64,000 nt of DNA from assembly GCF_000954115.1 (NCBI RefSeq), contig NZ_CP010797.1, forward strand, positions 4,278,001 to 4,342,000, read 5' to 3'. The notes below the pieces were generated by a model. The model did no database searches, was not told the origin of the DNA, and was given only the letters and a program-made list of their open reading frames with translations. Origin of the DNA: Rhodococcus sp. B7740. Its GTDB lineage: Bacteria; Actinomycetota; Actinomycetes; Mycobacteriales; Mycobacteriaceae. Of this stretch, positions 51,078 through 64,000 are shown one piece after another (positions within the stretch are counted from its first letter, which is position 1; each line of letters starts with the position of its first letter). Both the position numbers and the translations under genes were made by a program.

Positions 51078-51922
51078 TGGCACTCGATCACGGGGTCATC
51101 GGCACACCGAGCTCACCGAGGCGTAAGGCCTGGACGTCGAAAGACGCGCTCCTGTACGCCGTAGGAGTGGGGGCAGGTCAGGACTCGGCACTGGACGAAC
51201 TGGCATTCACGACCGAAAATTCCGCCGACATCGAGCAATTGGTGCTTCCGACCTTCGCTGTGTTGGCCACCCAGGCCCCGTCTGGCCGAACACTTGGTGA
51301 CTTCGATCCGGCCAAGCTGGTCCACGCAGAACAGGCCTTCGAACTCTTCGGGACCCTCCCGGTGGAGGGATGCGTCGACGTGACGTCCACTGTGACAGCG
51401 ATCGAGGACAAGGGGTCGGGGGCCCTGGTGGTCAGTGACGCCCAGGCTCTCGACGCGAAAACTGGTGCAGTCCTGGCGACATCGCGCTCCTCGGTGTTCA
51501 TCAGCGGGGAGGGCGGCAGTGGTCGTCGCGGGTCGTCGGCATCGCCGGCACCGATGCCCGATACCGCCCCCGCCTCGCAGGTGACGTATTCCACCCGTCC
51601 GGAACAGGCTCTTCTGTATCGACTGTCGGGCGACAGAAACCCGTTGCACTCGGACCCGAAGTTCGCCGCCAGAGCGGGTTTCGCGCGCCCGATCCTGCAT
51701 GGACTCTGTACCTACGGTGTCACCGGACGGGCGCTGCTGCACGAACTGTGCGGATCGGATCCCACGCGACTTCGATCGATGGCCGGCCGGTTCACCCACC
51801 CCGTGTACCCCGGTCAGGACGTCACGGTCTCCATCTGGGATACCACCGACGGGATCCGCTTCCGAACCTCGCTCGAGGACGGCACGACGGTGATCGACCG
51901 GGGAACGGTGGAAATCCGATGA
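51077..51922 (+). CDS. MaoC-family (hydratase-2) enoyl-CoA hydratase
   Basis: 281 residues of the two-hotdog hydratase-2 type. The C-terminal hotdog has the full motif YRLSGDRNPLHSDPKFAARAGFARPILHGL with the catalytic Asp and His (about residues 176-205); the N-terminal hotdog is degenerate, as usual. It makes (3R)-hydroxyacyl-CoA, matching the MFE-2-like SDR next to it. ATG 51077 overlaps the SDR stop by one base and its own stop overlaps the thioesterase start by 4 bases (ATGA). Confidence 0.93.
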   Translation: MALDHGVIGTPSSPRRKAWTSKDALLYAVGVGAGQDSALDELAFTTENSADIEQLVLPTFAVLATQAPSGRTLGDFDPAKLVHAEQAFELFGTLPVEGCVDVTSTVTAIEDKGSGALVVSDAQALDAKTGAVLATSRSSVFISGEGGSGRRGSSASPAPMPDTAPASQVTYSTRPEQALLYRLSGDRNPLHSDPKFAARAGFARPILHGLCTYGVTGRALLHELCGSDPTRLRSMAGRFTHPVYPGQDVTVSIWDTTDGIRFRTSLEDGTTVIDRGTVEIR

Positions 51923-52727
51923 TCGACGCAACGGCACAGGCCGACGAAATCGTGTCGAGAGGATCCGAATCCCTTTCGGCGGGAGAGGCTTTCTTCGAAT
52001 CCGTCGGCGGCGCATTCGTCCCCGGGCTCATGCGCGCAGTCCGTGGTCCGAGGATCTCGTTCACGGCCGACTGGTGTCGGGATTGATGGCACGCGAGGTC
52101 GAACGACTGCACATAGGGGCCGATCTGCATCCCGCGCGGATGACCACCGATCTGTTCAGACCGATCCCTATGTCGCCGTTCACGATCGACACCGTGATCC
52201 GTCGCGAGGGCAAGCGGTTGATCGTTGTCGAAGTCACCGTGCGGTCGGGTGATGTGCCGGTCGCGCTGTCGAGCGTGCAGATCCTGCGGTCCGGCCCGCC
52301 CGGTCCTGACGTCGCCTGGGTACCCGAGTATTACGCCGCTCCATCCCCGGAGACGATCGGCCCACCGCCTCGGGTGGCACCGAAGCATTTCGGAGAGGTC
52401 CGACGCGTCGAACAGTCGGTCGGTGGTCGTCGTTTCTCCTGGTTTCGCGAGACGTGCGAGCTGCTCGAGGGCCACCGGGACACCCCGTTCGGGACGTTGG
52501 CCGCTGCGGCGGATTGGGTCAGTCCCTTCACCAACATGGGGGCGGACCGATTGGCGTACATCAACGCAGACGTGACCCTCTATTGCAGCCGTCTCCCGGT
52601 TGGGCCGTGGATCGGCTTCGAGAACCTCGACCACGTCCGAAGCGGCGGTGTGTCGGTGTCGGTGTGCGCGCTGCACGACACTGTCGGCCGTATCGGGACG
52701 GCTGCGTCCGCCGCCCTTCCCTATTGA
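51919..52727 (+). pseudogene. Double-hotdog acyl-CoA thioesterase-like gene with a -1 frameshift
   Basis: The gene starts at ATG 51919 (MIDATAQADEIVSRG, SAGEAFFESVGGAFVPG) but that frame ends at 52084-52086. The remainder of a double-hotdog thioesterase continues one base back from about 52021-52028: HARSPWSEDLVHGRLVSGLMAREVERLH, then the second hotdog (in pieces: FGTLAAAADWVSPFTNMGADRL; YCSRLPVGPWIGFENL), ending at 52727. One base added in the CCCCGGG stretch (52020-52026), for example C before CTCAT, restores a protein of about 269 residues, the normal size. Free 217-residue translation from GTG 52074 would lack the first hotdog strand. It may be a sequencing error or a real inactivation. 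Family role: hydrolysis of acyl-CoA, releasing free acid. Confidence 0.8.
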
Positions 52728-52779
52728 GCACATTTCCTGCAGTACAAGAGAAATCGACGACAGAATCGAGCGACCGATC

Positions 52780-53244
52780 ATGACCGGAACGATCGAAGAG
52801 ATCCGAGGTAAGACCGCGGGGGTCAAGCGACCACGGGCGAAGATGGCTCCATCGGCCACCCCCGAAACGAGACCGTACTGGGATGCGGCGGCGGACGGGC
52901 GTTTGTCGGTCCAGCGCTGCCAGGCGTGCTCCCACGTGTACTTCTATCCGCGAGACTTCTGCCCGGTGTGCAGTTCGGACCTCGTGGAATGGATCGACTG
53001 CTCGGGCCGCGCGACCTTGCATTCCTACGTGATCGAACATCGACCAGGGCCTGGGTTCGAGAACGACGGCCCGTACGTCGTAGCCGTCGTTCAGCTCGAG
53101 GAGGGGCCGCGCATGATGACCAATGTCGTCGGCGTCGAACCGCTTCCGGAAAACCTGCCGTTGGATATGGAGTTGACCGTGCAGTTCGAGCCACGCGGTG
53201 ATATGTGGGTGCCCGTTTTCGCGCCTGCGGGAGCATCGGCATGA
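52780..53244 (+). CDS. DUF35 OB-fold/zinc-ribbon acyl-CoA-associated protein
   Basis: 154 residues: a zinc ribbon with Cys47, Cys50, Cys61 and Cys64 (RCQACSHVYFYPRDFCPVCSS) followed by an OB-fold (about 70-150; YVVAVVQLEEGPRMMTNVVG). DUF35 proteins partner thiolase-fold enzymes, for example ChsH2 with the Ltp2 retro-aldolase in sterol side-chain breakdown, and archaeal thiolase/HMG-CoA synthase. Here the thiolase-like gene follows with a 4-base overlap (ATGA), so the complex is very likely. ATG 52780 was chosen; upstream sequence in frame belongs to the preceding thioesterase region. Confidence 0.88.
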   Translation: MTGTIEEIRGKTAGVKRPRAKMAPSATPETRPYWDAAADGRLSVQRCQACSHVYFYPRDFCPVCSSDLVEWIDCSGRATLHSYVIEHRPGPGFENDGPYVVAVVQLEEGPRMMTNVVGVEPLPENLPLDMELTVQFEPRGDMWVPVFAPAGASA

Positions 53245-54380
53245 GCGGCGGGGTGGTCATCGTCGGAGCGGCGGAAACCGACGACATCGGAACCCTGCCG
53301 AACCACTCGACCATGAGACTGCACACGGAAGCTGCACGCAATGCGTTACGCGACTGCGGAATCGACAAGAGCGAGGTCGACGGTATCGCTGGTGTATCGA
53401 TGCCGGGACCGATCTCGGTTGCCCACAGTCTGGGGATCGAACCACGCTGGGTGGATACCACCAGCGTGGGAGGAACGTCGTTCCTCACGCATGTTCGGCA
53501 TGCGGTGGCGGCACTGGAGGCCGGGCACTGCTCCGTCGTGCTGATCACGCACGGTGAATCCGGTCGATCACAGGTCGGCGCGCCTCGCTACACCCCTGAT
53601 CCGGCCTCGGTCGTCGGACAGTTCGAGGCTCCCTACGGCGTCACCGGGCCACCGAGTAGATTCACCGTCCCGTTCCTCCGGTTCATGAAGGAGACCGGAA
53701 CACAGGCGCGGCATCTCGCAGATGTAGCAGTCGCGCAACGGAAGTGGGCCGCGATGAATCCACGGGCGAAGTTTCGTGACCCGATAACGGTGGACGATGT
53801 GCAAAATTCTCCGGTGATCGCCTGGCCGTTCCACCTCCTCGAATGCTGCTTGGTCACCGACGGTGGTGGCGCTCTGGTGCTGACCACCGAGGAACGGGCG
53901 AAGGATCTGGACGTTGCGGCGGTTCGTGTTCTGGGTACCGGTGAGGGTTACGAAGCCTCGGGAATATCGATGATGGAGGATTTCACCACGTTCAAAGGAT
54001 TCAAGAATTCGGCTGCCGATGCCTTCCGTGCGGCGCAGATGACGCCTGCCGATATCGACCATCTGATGATTTACGATGCGTTCGCGCACTTGCCCCTGTA
54101 CGGGCTGGAGGACCTGGGTTTCGTCGGAAGAGGAGAGGCAGGCGAGTTCGTTCGGGCGGGCCACACATCCCCAGGTGGGTCGCTGCCGATGAACACCAAC
54201 GGCGGTGGATTGTCGTATACGCACACCGGTATGTACGGCATGTTCGCCATCATGGAGTCGGTCCGTCAACTACGGGGAACGGCCCCGGCGCAGGTGGCCG
54301 GCGTTCGGACGAGCTTGGTTCAGGGCAACGGGGGAATGTTCGCGGCAGGCTCCACCCTGATCCTCGCTGCGGCGGCCTGA
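53241..54380 (+). CDS. Thiolase-like protein (Ltp/SCP-X type) without nucleophilic Cys
   Basis: 379 residues of the thiolase fold, starting MSGGVVIVGAAETDDIGTLPNHS. At the position where thiolases carry the nucleophilic Cys, the sequence is DTTSVGGTSFLTHVRHAVAAL, with no Cys. The later motif GHTSPGGSLPMNTNGGGLSYTHTGMYGM matches the thiolase His/Asn-Gly-Gly region. This pattern is shared by the lipid-transfer-protein thiolases such as Ltp2, which cleave by retro-aldol chemistry with a DUF35 partner. The gene overlaps the DUF35 gene by 4 bases. A retro-aldolase of a 3-hydroxy-3-branched acyl-CoA is the leading idea; an ordinary thiolase is unlikely. Confidence 0.85.
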   Translation: MSGGVVIVGAAETDDIGTLPNHSTMRLHTEAARNALRDCGIDKSEVDGIAGVSMPGPISVAHSLGIEPRWVDTTSVGGTSFLTHVRHAVAALEAGHCSVVLITHGESGRSQVGAPRYTPDPASVVGQFEAPYGVTGPPSRFTVPFLRFMKETGTQARHLADVAVAQRKWAAMNPRAKFRDPITVDDVQNSPVIAWPFHLLECCLVTDGGGALVLTTEERAKDLDVAAVRVLGTGEGYEASGISMMEDFTTFKGFKNSAADAFRAAQMTPADIDHLMIYDAFAHLPLYGLEDLGFVGRGEAGEFVRAGHTSPGGSLPMNTNGGGLSYTHTGMYGMFAIMESVRQLRGTAPAQVAGVRTSLVQGNGGMFAAGSTLILAAAA

Positions 54381-54400
54381 CGGCGGCGCGCAGGTTCGGC

Positions 54401-54436
54401 TTGACCCGGCTCCAATTCTAGAATTACGCTTTACCT
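54401..54436 (+). promoter_or_regulatory. TetR-gene promoter with TTCTAGAA box in the spacer
   Basis: TTGACC (54401-54406), 18 bases, TACGCT (54425-54430) form a promoter. The spacer holds AATTCTAGAATT (54414-54425), an exact 12-bp palindrome containing TTCTAGAA. A second half at the usual 13-base distance is only poorly matched (CTTTACCT, 54429). This suits autorepression of the TetR gene. Confidence 0.6.
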
Positions 54437-54472
54437 TCGGGCGGGCGAAGGCGAAGAGGATTGGTGGGGATC

Positions 54473-55078
54473 ATGACCGAACGAGCCGGTTCGACGACGT
54501 GGCAGTGGAGCAAGACCGGCGAGACCCAGCGCAAGCTTCTCGATGCGGCCCAAGAGGTGTTTGCCGAGGCAGGTTTCGTCAATGCCAGCATCTCCGACAT
54601 CGTCGAGCGGGCCGGATCGAGCACGGGTAGCCTGTACCACCACTTCGGCGGCAAATCCGAGCTGTTCACCGCGCTGTGGGATCGTCACAACACGGCGCAT
54701 CTCGAACAGGTCAGGGCGTCGGTCATCGCCGAGCGTAGGGGCGGAACCACGGATCCGCTCGATCTGTTCTGCGTCGGCGCACGCGCTTTCCTCAACGGGA
54801 GTTGGCAGCGCCGCGACGTTGCTTTGGTCTTCGTGGACAACGACGGGCCACCCGGCTTCGAGAAGCTGCGTAGGGACAATCGCATCGAATGGATCAGGCA
54901 GAACTCGGCGCTGCTCGGCCCGGGCGACGACAGTGCGCAGCGGATTACCGTCGGGGTGTTGACCGACATCATCGTCGAATCGTCTCGGGAGGTCATTCTG
55001 AACTGCCGAACGAAGAAGCAAGCGGGTGCGGTTGCCGACATCATGTGCAGCTTGATTCGGAAGATCGCCTCCGACTAG
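54473..55078 (+). CDS. TetR-family regulator of the catabolic island
   Basis: A 201-residue regulator with a standard HTH (FAEAGFVNASISDIVERAGSSTGSLYHHFGGKSELFTALW, in pieces) at residues about 22-65. ATG 54473 has a GGTGGGGAT site; TTG 54461 is the alternative. The gene's own promoter, the two promoters around 46.6 kb and the one before 55221 share TTCTAGAA boxes, so this protein is the natural repressor of the importer and degradation genes, with release probably by a CoA thioester or the free acid. The gene ends with a textbook terminator. Confidence 0.92.
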   Translation: MTERAGSTTWQWSKTGETQRKLLDAAQEVFAEAGFVNASISDIVERAGSSTGSLYHHFGGKSELFTALWDRHNTAHLEQVRASVIAERRGGTTDPLDLFCVGARAFLNGSWQRRDVALVFVDNDGPPGFEKLRRDNRIEWIRQNSALLGPGDDSAQRITVGVLTDIIVESSREVILNCRTKKQAGAVADIMCSLIRKIASD

Positions 55079-55091
55079 ATCTCGACCTCAC

Positions 55092-55128
55092 AGCCCGGTA
55101 TGCAATTTCGTTGCGTACCGGGCTTTTT
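55092..55128 (+). terminator. Intrinsic terminator after TetR gene
   Basis: AGCCCGGTATGCAA (55092-55105) and TTGCGTACCGGGCT (55111-55124) pair with one G-U wobble around a 5-base loop TTTCG, followed by a run of five T (55124-55128). This is a classical rho-independent terminator, the best in the window. Confidence 0.92.
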
Positions 55129-55185
55129 GGATTTTCCGGTTCGATCGTCGTGCCGTTTCCGACAGTCCGCGCGCGAATTAGCGAG

Positions 55186-55211
55186 TACGATTCTAGAAGT
55201 TGCTTCTAGAG
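55186..55211 (+). promoter_or_regulatory. Paired TTCTAGAA boxes upstream of MBL-fold/MFS operon
   Basis: TTCTAGAA (55191-55198) and TTCTAGAG (55204-55211), again 13 bases apart, lie 9 bases before the start ATG 55221. TACGAT (55186-55191) is a possible -10. Binding here would cover the transcription start. Confidence 0.65.
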
Positions 55212-55220
55212 AGGGCGCGT

Positions 55221-56054
55221 ATGTCTGAATCGAGTGGGGCGATGCCGGTACCTGGTGTCGCCGTTCGGGTTGCACCCCGGGTCGAGCGACTGCTGGCTCC
55301 CAATGCCGGGGCGTGGACCTTCGAGGGCACCAATACATGGTTGATCGGTGCACCCGATGCCCTGCAGTGTGCGGTGATCGATCCGGGGCCGGCGGATGCC
55401 GCACACCTGGATTCGGTCGTCGCGGCGGCGGGGCATCGGACGGTGACGGAAATAGTGCTGACGCACGGCCACAACGACCACGCAGACGGGGCACACGCAC
55501 TCGCCGAGCGAACCAATGCAACAGTGCTGGCGCAGCGTGGGGTGTTCGGGCGAACCCCGATCGAGCACCTGCAGCGAATTGTGTTGGCAGGGCACGTCAC
55601 GGCGCGTGTCCTGGGTACGCCCGGTCACACCAGGGACTCGGTGTGCCTGAGTCTGCCGGACGACAACGTGGTGTTGACCGGCGACACCCTGCTCGGTGCC
55701 GGCTCGCCGGTCGTTCATCCGGCATTGCTGTCGGACATGATCGAGAGCCTGTGCATGTTGGCCGAGATCGGCCAGGGTGGATCGGTTATCGGACTGCCAG
55801 GGCACGGTCCGGTGATCACAGATCTGGAGGCCGCGGCGCTGTATCGAGTTGCCGCGCGACGACGACGTATCGAACAGGTTGCAGCTCTTCGGGATTCAGG
55901 CACGACTGAGATCGACGATCTGGTTGCCGCCATGTACCGGCACATCGAGGACCCGGACGTGTTGAAAGCTGCACACTCGTCCGTCGAGTCAATGGTCGTC
56001 TTCCTGGACTCGGGTCTCGGTTCGGCCGCAACGGATTCGGGGCGCAGACGATGA
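55221..56054 (+). CDS. Metallo-beta-lactamase-fold hydrolase (LACTB2-like)
   Basis: 277 residues. The metal motif HGHNDHADG (about residue 85) and the second-His region GTPGHTRDSVCL, then TGDTLLG, identify the metallo-beta-lactamase fold; a late His is in GLPGHGPVITD. Relatives include glyoxalase II-type thioesterases. In this cluster it could act on a CoA or other thioester, replacing or complementing the double-hotdog thioesterase. Start ATG 55221 (MSESSGAMPVPGVA); the stop overlaps the MFS start by 4 bases. Confidence 0.9.
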   Translation: MSESSGAMPVPGVAVRVAPRVERLLAPNAGAWTFEGTNTWLIGAPDALQCAVIDPGPADAAHLDSVVAAAGHRTVTEIVLTHGHNDHADGAHALAERTNATVLAQRGVFGRTPIEHLQRIVLAGHVTARVLGTPGHTRDSVCLSLPDDNVVLTGDTLLGAGSPVVHPALLSDMIESLCMLAEIGQGGSVIGLPGHGPVITDLEAAALYRVAARRRRIEQVAALRDSGTTEIDDLVAAMYRHIEDPDVLKAAHSSVESMVVFLDSGLGSAATDSGRRR

Positions 56055-57550
56055 CGGCTCGGTCCGATACGAAATGCACGACACCGCGGCCGGAGATCGA
56101 ACCGCGATCCGAGCGTCAGGTGATGCGCGACGCGTGGAGAACACTGTCGGTGGTTGCGTTCGCCAGCATGGTCTCAGGGATGTCGGGCAGCGCACTCAAC
56201 GTTGCCTTGCCGACGGTCGTTCGCCACTTCGACGCGAGCAGTGTGGCGGCCAGCTGGATCTTGCTCGCATACCTGTTGACCAACACCGTGCTTCTTGTTG
56301 CATTCGGACGAATGGCCGACATGTTCGGCCGTCGAACCATGTATCTCACCGGTCTCGGCCTGTACACCACCGGCAGCATCTTGTGCGGTCTCGCTCCGAA
56401 TGCGTGGTGGCTCGTCGCTTTTCGCGTACTACAGGCTGCGGGAGGTGCCATGTTGCTCACCAACAGTGCGGCACTGGTGACCGCAGCATTTCCTCGTCAC
56501 AGACTCGGTGAAGGGATGGGCATCTACCTCGCGTCGTTCTCCATCGCGCAGTTGTGCGGACCCACGTTGGGTGGTTTGATCGCGCAGCAAGCGGGATGGC
56601 GCTGGGTGTTCTGGTTCAACGTTCCGATCGGAATTCTCTGTCTCGTCTGGGGTGCCATCGCGCTGAGGTCTCCGCCCCGTGTCGGTGCGAAAGGGTATTC
56701 GCTCGACCTGCGCGGCAACGCAATGATTCTCGTCGCGTTGAGCAGTGGTTTGGCTGCGCTGTCGCAAGCCACGTCGCTGGGCTGGTCGCACCCACTCGTG
56801 GTTGGCGGTCTGGCGGTGGCCGTGGTGGTGGTACCACTGTTTCTGTGGTTCGAGCGCCGTGTTCCCAACCCGCTCATCGACGTCGCCCTGTTCAAACACT
56901 GGCCGTTCGGGTTCGGCCTCCTGGCGTCCTTCATGAACTCGATCTCGCAGAGCGGGATAGTGCTGCTGTTCGCTCTGTACTTCCAAGCAGTGTCGGGAGT
57001 CAGCCCACTCGAAGCCGGGCTGATGGTGCTGCCCGTCGCCGTCGCAGCGCTCGTCGCATCACTCGGGTCCGGGCCGCTGCAACGCAAGATCTCTGCGTCG
57101 TCGCTGTCCGTCGCCGGAAATATCCTGACGGTGTTCGCGCTGTTGATACTCCTGGTGGCGACAACGGGGAGAATGCATTCCGCGGTCGTGCTGTCGGGGC
57201 TCGCGCTCGCAGGATTCGGATCCGGCCTGTTCATGCCATCGAATGCGACGGCCCTCATGCGTGATCTTCCCGACGAACGTCTCGGCATCGCCAACGCCAT
57301 GCGCCTGCTGCTGCAGACCAGCGGATTCGTGGTCGGGACAGCGGTGATCCTGTCGGTGGTGACCAGCGCGATGCCCCTCGAGCTGCGCAAATTCGTGTTC
57401 GCAGGAACCGTCAGCGACGTGTCGAAAGCTGCGGTGGATCAGCTCCTCACCGGATACGGTCGCACCCTGGGCGCGATGATCGCCGTCGCATCCCTCACGG
57501 TGGCTGTGTCCATCGCGGCCAGGCATTCCAGAACTGTCGAGCAGCGCTGA
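56051..57550 (+). CDS. MFS transporter, DHA2 (14-TMS) family
   Basis: A 499-residue major facilitator with about 14 hydrophobic segments. Motif A-like GRMADMFGRRTMYL follows helix 2; motif C-like GPTLGGLIAQQAGWRWVFWFNVPIG follows helix 5. DHA2 members export drugs or toxic metabolites by proton antiport. It is translationally coupled to the MBL-fold gene and controlled by the same operator pair. Export of pathway by-products or detoxification of the substrate are possible. It ends 33 bases before a hairpin shared with the convergent leuA. Confidence 0.9.
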   Translation: MTARSDTKCTTPRPEIEPRSERQVMRDAWRTLSVVAFASMVSGMSGSALNVALPTVVRHFDASSVAASWILLAYLLTNTVLLVAFGRMADMFGRRTMYLTGLGLYTTGSILCGLAPNAWWLVAFRVLQAAGGAMLLTNSAALVTAAFPRHRLGEGMGIYLASFSIAQLCGPTLGGLIAQQAGWRWVFWFNVPIGILCLVWGAIALRSPPRVGAKGYSLDLRGNAMILVALSSGLAALSQATSLGWSHPLVVGGLAVAVVVVPLFLWFERRVPNPLIDVALFKHWPFGFGLLASFMNSISQSGIVLLFALYFQAVSGVSPLEAGLMVLPVAVAALVASLGSGPLQRKISASSLSVAGNILTVFALLILLVATTGRMHSAVVLSGLALAGFGSGLFMPSNATALMRDLPDERLGIANAMRLLLQTSGFVVGTAVILSVVTSAMPLELRKFVFAGTVSDVSKAAVDQLLTGYGRTLGAMIAVASLTVAVSIAARHSRTVEQR

Positions 57551-57583
57551 GGCGCGGAACCGAACGCTCGGCGCACAGCGAAA

Positions 57584-57612
57584 AGCCGCCCATTCGCAAG
57601 GAATGGGCGGCT
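57584..57612. terminator. Bidirectional hairpin between MFS gene and leuA
   Basis: AGCCGCCCATTC-GCAAG-GAATGGGCGGCT is an exact 12-bp stem lying between the convergent gene ends. AAA precedes it on the plus strand (TTT for the leuA transcript) and no long U-run follows on the other side. Likely a bidirectional terminator. Confidence 0.85.
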
Positions 57613-57630
57613 GTTCGTCGAGCAGGGGAT

Positions 57631-61270
<3,640 letters not shown>

Positions 61271-61377
61271 CCGACAATGTTAGGACAGGCGTATCCGCAG
61301 GCGAGCCCCCCTAAAGTCCCAGCTCGGAGCTACCCGGGCCACCGCTCGGGGTGCCGGATCGGTAGGGTAACCCCGGA

Positions 61378-61393
61378 ACAATCGCCCGATTGT
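61378..61393. promoter_or_regulatory. Palindrome ACAATCG-CC-CGATTGT upstream of lysC
   Basis: An exact 7-bp inverted repeat around two bases, 26 bases before the lysC GTG and just before its ribosome binding site. It is a candidate operator for lysC-asd or, further away, for the divergent FUSC gene. Confidence 0.4.
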
Positions 61394-61419
61394 CGGCTAT
61401 CCAGCGGAGGTAAACACGC

Positions 61420-63711
<2,292 letters not shown>

Positions 63712-63713
63712 CC

Positions 63714-63757
63714 TCGTGCGCGTCGTGCACAGCCGGAGCTACGCGCGACGCGCACGA
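63714..63757. terminator. Hairpin between asd and convergent ABC gene
   Basis: TCGTGCGCGTCG (63714-63725) is exactly inverted as CGACGCGCACGA (63746-63757) around 20 bases. It lies between the asd stop and the stop of the minus-strand gene, so it is probably a bidirectional terminator without U-run. Confidence 0.7.
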
Positions 63758-63765
63758 CGGGATGG

Positions 63766-64000
63766 TCAGTTCAGGCGACGGCCCTCGGCAGAGGCGTCGA
63801 AGATGTGGGCGTGGGCCTCGTCGATGCGGACGTGAACGCGATCGCCCTTCTCGGGCGGGCTGCGCCAATCGGCCCGAGCCACAATGGTTTCGGTCCTACC
63901 GTTGATGTCTGCGCGGCCGAACACGAACGCCTCGGAGCCGAGCTCCTCCACCACGTCGATCTCGAGGGCAATTCCGCTGTCGGCAATCTCGATGTGCTCG
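63766..64000 (-). CDS. ABC transporter ATP-binding protein (UgpC/SugC-type), C-terminal part
   Basis: The last 77 residues of a sugar-type ABC ATPase, cut by the window edge. EHIEIADSGIALEIDVVEELGSEAFVFG (in pieces), then WRSPPEKGDRVHVRIDEAHAHIFDASAEGRRL are the TOBE/MOP-like regulatory domain of MsmK/UgpC/SugC proteins, which energise glycerol-phosphate, trehalose or other sugar importers. The frame is open to the end of the window. The substrate cannot be assigned from this part. Confidence 0.85.
   Translation of the reverse strand, partial: EHIEIADSGIALEIDVVEELGSEAFVFGRADINGRTETIVARADWRSPPEKGDRVHVRIDEAHAHIFDASAEGRRLN

Overview
The window is high-GC actinobacterial DNA, most likely from Rhodococcus or a close mycolic-acid-producing relative. 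The signs are mycobacterial-type integration host factor (mihF), the MurT/GatD lipid II amidation pair, an mpaB-like (DUF2236) gene family, abundant acyl-CoA genes, many GTG starts and likely leaderless promoters. From memory of the M. tuberculosis map, the backbone follows Rv3721c to Rv3708c: dnaX, a cyclopropane-synthase-type methyltransferase, an FAD oxidoreductase, an SRPBCC protein, ybaB, recR, gatD, murT, leuA, lysC, asd. No tRNA, rRNA, CRISPR array, insertion sequence or prophage was seen.

Layout. 1-7.2 kb: a cut-off hypothetical gene, a very large LuxR-type ATPase regulator, an HhH-GPD DNA-repair protein and a helicase-associated protein. 7.2-9.7 kb: dnaX, with an apparent 1-nt frameshift in its Pro-rich linker, and a small convergent gene. 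9.9-30.1 kb: a first accessory block rich in lipid metabolism (fadA-fadB, two paralogous GntR regulators, K+/H+ antiporter pair, mihF, acyl-CoA ligase, tandem-domain TetR, aldehyde dehydrogenase, acyl-CoA dehydrogenase, three DUF2236 genes, two of them divergent from paralogous TetR genes, an acyl-CoA-binding protein, an FdhF/YdeP molybdoenzyme and an alpha/beta hydrolase). 30.1-38.5 kb: backbone (methyltransferase to murT), with an AbiEi/DUF559-type gene between recR and gatD bounded by two copies of a dispersed palindrome. 38.5-57.6 kb: a second accessory block, with an EamA exporter/LysR pair and a roughly 17-kb catabolic island. 57.6-64 kb: leuA with a leader-peptide attenuator, a FUSC membrane protein, lysC, asd and the end of an ABC ATPase gene.

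The catabolic island (about 40.86-57.55 kb) is the best candidate for an undescribed system. A five-gene peptide/nickel-type ABC importer diverges from an eight-gene run: acyl-CoA dehydrogenase, NDP-forming acyl-CoA ligase, SDR, MaoC hydratase, double-hotdog thioesterase (frameshifted), DUF35 zinc-ribbon/OB protein, a thiolase-fold protein without the usual nucleophilic cysteine, and a TetR regulator. A metallo-beta-lactamase-fold hydrolase and an MFS exporter follow. All four promoter regions carry the same TTCTAGAA element; in three of them a second, related copy starts exactly 13 bp further on. I infer one regulon under the local TetR protein for uptake, CoA activation, beta-oxidation and possibly retro-aldol cleavage of an unknown carboxylic acid.

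Other highlights: a 48-bp divergent control region in which an 18-bp inverted repeat holds two promoters and both start codons (28365-28412); three copies of a palindrome filling gene junctions; a 13-residue Leu-rich leader overlapping a hairpin before leuA; and two independent single-base frameshifts (dnaX and the thioesterase) that need read-level checking.
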